Source: Suilimivivens sp963618065
GTDB taxonomy: Bacteria > Bacillota > Clostridia > Lachnospirales > Lachnospiraceae
Direction: 5' to 3'
Assembly (NCBI GenBank): GCA_963618065.1
Contig: CAVERH010000012.1
Location: 1-64,000 of the forward strand
DNA: 64,000 nucleotides
In this document: one piece after another, positions 61,028 through 64,000 of the stretch
Position numbering within the stretch: position 1 is the first letter of the stretch
Layout: every line of letters begins with the position of its first letter
The notes under the pieces: model-generated
Seen by the model: only the letters and a program-made list of their open reading frames with translations
What the model was told of the DNA's origin: nothing
Database searches by the model: none
Translations under genes and position numbers: made by a program

Positions 61028-61502
61028 TTAAATTCGTATAGGAAATCCTCAATGCCGTGCACATTCCTCCATAAAGGAACGCCGGCACAGCAAGAAGGAC
61101 AAACCATCCACTGACCTTTTGCATCAGCAGGATCGCAAGGAAGAACAAAATCCAGCTCGCCACTGCTCCGAACAGCATAGGCTTCCGTATTTTCAGGCAA
61201 AGTGCCTTTTCTTCCTCCGGTGCATAAAGCTGAAATTCCCTGGTGCTGCGGAAGATCGCCCAGAACGAATATCGTGATACAAACTCGATCCCCTGTGCAG
61301 CAAGCTCCTTCTTCCAGTCTTCCACCTCTTCCTCTGTTTTGCCACGCAGATAACCGACACGGTACACATACTGATCCGGTTTACACGGTTCGAAGGTCCA
61401 CATCCCTTCTACCAGACGGACTGCACCCCAGCCCTCATGACACATTTTCGCCATATAAGCTTCATCCGCTTTATGATTCAATGGATAATTAAATTTCTTC
61501 AT
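61011..61502 (-). CDS. DUF2812-domain membrane protein
   Basis: About 163 residues from MKKFNYPLNHKADEAYMAKM; GAAGGA is close to the ATG. The N-terminal 95 residues are a DUF2812 domain (GWGAVRLVEGMWTFEPCKPDQYVYRVGYL). Two hydrophobic helices follow (PMLFGAVASWILFFLAILLM, GWFVLLAVPAFLYGGMCTAL). DUF2812 proteins often accompany PadR regulators and ABC exporters in Firmicutes; here an exporter gene lies upstream. An earlier in-frame start at 61544 is less likely. Confidence 0.85.
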   Translation of the reverse strand: MKKFNYPLNHKADEAYMAKMCHEGWGAVRLVEGMWTFEPCKPDQYVYRVGYLRGKTEEEVEDWKKELAAQGIEFVSRYSFWAIFRSTREFQLYAPEEEKALCLKIRKPMLFGAVASWILFFLAILLMQKVSGWFVLLAVPAFLYGGMCTALRISYTNLIKQLK

Positions 61503-61603
61503 TCCTTCTTGGCATGTCCTTTTGCTTGTTTTTTTATTCATCATTCATTTGCTTTTCGTTGCTTTTTGTTTCTTTTTTGTTTGTTTTTTTGCTTATTTTT
61601 CAC

Positions 61604-63823
61604 TTATTCGGTTGGACATTTGAGACTTTCTACCATATCCACCTTTTTTAACTTACGCCCGGTGAGAGCCATGGCAATCACATACGCAGCAAGCACAAAG
61701 GCAAAGCTTCCAAGCACCGTAATGGGGCACACCGGAAGACTCATCAGCATTCCGGAGGACTGCGCTGCCGAAAGGATCATCGAATATGCAACAAGATACC
61801 CCAACGGCACTCCGAGAACGAATCCAACCGGAACGAGAAAATGATTCACGGTAAGCACGAAATGTCGCACCTCACCCTTTCGATATCCCAGAACCTCCAG
61901 CATAGAAATATTCCGGCTGCTTTCTCCTATGATAAAGCCGGACATCATGGTTACAATCAACAGACAAATCAACATTCCGAGAACCTTCAACAGCTTTAAT
62001 ACGATTCCAGCCGTTGTAGAAAGGTTCTTTACCTGCACTTCGTAATCCTGAAGGGATGCATTCTTCTTTAACAGTCCACTAGGAATCGTAAGCTTCTCTT
62101 TACTGATAATCACATTATATTCCTCCACCGGCCGGTTCAGGAGCTGTGCAACATTTTCCTTACCTGTAAGCACCAGCGGCAGGATATCATTCTTCACAAT
62201 ACCGCTGATGGCAACCGTCGTTTCCTGCATCGTAACCGTATTATAAAAGCAGAAGGAATCACCTTGCGCAATTCCATATTTGTTCGCCGCCGCACTTGTC
62301 ATATAATATTTCCCATATTCCAGCTCCGCTCCTTCTACCGTCTGCGTGTTGAGGATTCCATTGTCCGGCTCGTATCCGATCATATTAAACCGGGAATCAT
62401 CCTTTTTTGCCCCAAAGCTGATGTCAAAAACAGCTGCTCCACCATAGGGATTCTCTGTCTGAAAGGACTGGAAGCCATACTCATATTGTCCTCCCAGCAT
62501 GGCATCCGGCACTTTTACCTTCAAAAGATGATCATACGCATCCTCAAAGGAACCGCCCAGCACGATACAGAGCGTGGCAATCGCAATTCCAATAACAAAG
62601 GTCAGGCTCCGGAACCCGTTTATAGTCAAGGAACGGATACTGTAAATGAGTGGCAGCTTTGCGTTACTTCCATTCATAATACAGGACTTTTTCTGCTTTT
62701 GTACTCCGGTAAGAAGCGGGATGATGTCTGACTGCAGTACCCGGTTTAAAACAAGCCACGATACCAGTCCATAGGCAAGTACCGGAATGAAAAGAGCCGC
62801 CACCATCCAGCTCCACGGCATTTTTACCACATAAGTAATATGCTCTGCATCCCCGAAATAAAAGCTGCAGAATGCCTTTGCAAAGGGAATGCTGAAAAGA
62901 ATTCCCAATACATCTCCCGCAAAAGCCGGAATCATTCCATAAACCATATAATGACGGATCAGCTCCCTTTTCCGATAGCCAAGCGCCATCAGCGTGCCGA
63001 TCGTCTTTCCCTCCCGGCGGACGGTCCTTGCCAGAACCATTGCAATAACGGCAATGACTACCACCATAATAATCGGCGCATAAAGTGTAAACTCCGCAAC
63101 CAGATCATCTGCCTCGTTATAGATCAGACTGATTCTGGAATTGGCTTGCTTTTCCACATATTCCTGCGTTCCGTAATTCTGATAAAGTTCCTCCCGGAAG
63201 GCACGCTCCTGTTCCGGATCTCCGTAACGGACCGAATAAAACTCCATCGGTGTGCCAAGCTCTGCCATGGCCTCTTTGGTGATAATTCCGATTCCAAATC
63301 CGGATTTATTCGGCATACCTTCTGATAGATCATAGAACATAACCGCATAGTCTGATTTCATGCCAAGTCCGCAGACAGTAAATGATCGCCCGGCAAGTTT
63401 GAACTCATCCCCTACCGCAATGCCGTTGGCTTTGGCATAGTTGTAGGTAAGCACCAGCTCATCCTCTGACTCGATATCGCGTCCTTCGGATATGGTATAA
63501 AGATCCACGTTCTGCGTCTGCGTATGCAGCCTAAGCTTCGTATCCTGATATTCCAGATCAATGTATTGCTGCTTTTCCAGCGTAAGCTCATACCGGGCTT
63601 CCAGTTCTTCCTTCTCTTCTTTGGAAATTGGTTCCTGCGTTGTAAAGTAACCGTCCTCGATATTGGTTTTTGCGAAATAATCGTCAAAGCAGAAGTAGAG
63701 GGAATTACTTACTGCAAAGGCTCCCACTAGCAGCATAATCGTAATAGCCGTAAGAACACTGCCCGTCAGATAAAAGGACAGATTCTTTCCAACGCTTCTT
63801 GTGATTTTTCTTTGTAAAGTCAT
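61604..63823 (-). CDS. FtsX/MacB-type ABC transporter permease
   Basis: A 739-residue permease starting MTLQRKITRSVGKNLSFYLTG, with AAAGGAG upstream. Helix 1 (LTAITIMLLVGAFAVSNSLYF) is followed by a large extracellular domain to about 255, three helices of the first FtsX unit (FTLYAPIIMVVVIAVIAMVLA onward), a second extracellular domain and three final helices (LKVLGMLICLLIVTMMSGFI onward). This is the two-FtsX-domain layout of long exporter permeases for peptides, lipids or antibiotics. Its start overlaps the stop of the ATPase gene by one base (TGATG). Confidence 0.88.
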   Translation of the reverse strand: MTLQRKITRSVGKNLSFYLTGSVLTAITIMLLVGAFAVSNSLYFCFDDYFAKTNIEDGYFTTQEPISKEEKEELEARYELTLEKQQYIDLEYQDTKLRLHTQTQNVDLYTISEGRDIESEDELVLTYNYAKANGIAVGDEFKLAGRSFTVCGLGMKSDYAVMFYDLSEGMPNKSGFGIGIITKEAMAELGTPMEFYSVRYGDPEQERAFREELYQNYGTQEYVEKQANSRISLIYNEADDLVAEFTLYAPIIMVVVIAVIAMVLARTVRREGKTIGTLMALGYRKRELIRHYMVYGMIPAFAGDVLGILFSIPFAKAFCSFYFGDAEHITYVVKMPWSWMVAALFIPVLAYGLVSWLVLNRVLQSDIIPLLTGVQKQKKSCIMNGSNAKLPLIYSIRSLTINGFRSLTFVIGIAIATLCIVLGGSFEDAYDHLLKVKVPDAMLGGQYEYGFQSFQTENPYGGAAVFDISFGAKKDDSRFNMIGYEPDNGILNTQTVEGAELEYGKYYMTSAAANKYGIAQGDSFCFYNTVTMQETTVAISGIVKNDILPLVLTGKENVAQLLNRPVEEYNVIISKEKLTIPSGLLKKNASLQDYEVQVKNLSTTAGIVLKLLKVLGMLICLLIVTMMSGFIIGESSRNISMLEVLGYRKGEVRHFVLTVNHFLVPVGFVLGVPLGYLVAYSMILSAAQSSGMLMSLPVCPITVLGSFAFVLAAYVIAMALTGRKLKKVDMVESLKCPTE

Positions 63824-64000
63824 CAGATTTCCAGCTCCTTTACACATACTCTTTCATTCACACTGTTCTGAATGACCTTTCCATCATGGATACGGATCAC
63901 CCGGTCTGCCATCCTTGCAATTCCTTCATTATGCGTAATAATCACAATAGTTGTGTGGTATTTCTCATGCACCTTTTCAAGGATTCCCAGCACGTCCCTG
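63823..64000 (-). CDS. ABC transporter ATP-binding protein (C-terminal end only)
   Basis: The last 58 codons of an ATPase, running off the window. The H-loop TIVIITHNEGIARMADRVIRI and the closing HDGKVIQN are typical of MacB/LolD-type exporter ATPases. The stop TGA overlaps the permease ATG, so the two are translationally coupled partners. The Walker motifs lie beyond the window. Confidence 0.85.
   Translation of the reverse strand, partial: RDVLGILEKVHEKYHTTIVIITHNEGIARMADRVIRIHDGKVIQNSVNERVCVKELEI

Overview
The window looks like a chromosomal segment of a gut-type Lachnospiraceae (Clostridia, Firmicutes). The evidence is AGGAGG-type ribosome binding sites, moderate GC with AT-rich spacers, and the gene mix: rubrerythrin, YwlG, DegV, intracellular-looking glycosidases, a cytidylate-kinase-like protein, a PF12897-type aminotransferase and DUF2812. 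I cannot name a species. No rRNA, tRNA, insertion sequence or CRISPR array was recognised. A 54-base run of N lies at 59627-59680.

Layout. 1-6.5 kb: a MarR-DegV operon behind six tandem copies of a 46-bp promoter/operator unit, then an amidohydrolase, then a run of damaged genes (a TrmH-type methyltransferase with its middle deleted, a MocR-type regulator lacking its C-terminus, an N-truncated YczE-like membrane protein) around an intact Nudix gene and ywlG. 6.5-8.8 kb: an AT-rich RloA/RloB defence-type pair with a palindromic operator inside its promoter. 8.9-14.4 kb: Nudix hydrolase, a small unknown protein, a 51-bp-period palindromic array, a UvrD-type helicase, an aldo/keto reductase and rubrerythrin. 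14.7-24.6 kb: plant-polysaccharide enzymes (GH9, GH28, GH31) interrupted by an AT-rich HindIII-like restriction-modification pair whose endonuclease is frameshifted. 24.8-30 kb: a membrane glycosyltransferase, two small secreted proteins (one frameshifted at a G6 run) and a MutS-like ATPase.

30-48.3 kb is a metabolic island. It holds acetolactate synthase, a cytidylate-kinase-like protein, RidA, a hydantoin/allantoin-type racemase, an allantoinase/hydantoinase-like amidohydrolase, two aminotransferases, a LysR regulator, a 2-hydroxyacid dehydrogenase, a PPC-domain protein, a VOC protein, a LivKHMGF-type importer, an M20 carbamoylase/amidohydrolase and an aspartate-dehydrogenase-like enzyme. 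Together these could import and open a cyclic ureide, release the amino acid, transaminate it and reduce the oxoacid. The acetolactate synthase and livK genes share a near-identical promoter plus terminator-type leader, and the carbamoylase gene has a third, unrelated terminator-like leader. 48.3-64 kb: a truncated HAD gene, an esterase, a DUF2798 protein with a sequestered ribosome binding site, alanine racemase, an AlbA_2 (Schlafen-type) regulator behind an 11-bp-period repeat, a response regulator-GGDEF-PAS protein, exonuclease III, LacZ, a second 51-bp palindromic array, an AraC regulator, DUF2812 and an ABC exporter.

A recurring theme is short degenerate tandem repeats: 46 bp, 51 bp (two arrays with the same architecture 49 kb apart), 11 bp and 15-17 bp outside genes, and 15 bp in frame inside the helicase and LacZ genes. 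The two 51-bp arrays and the paired promoter/attenuator leaders are the most unusual things I see. All function calls rest on reading motifs; no search was run.
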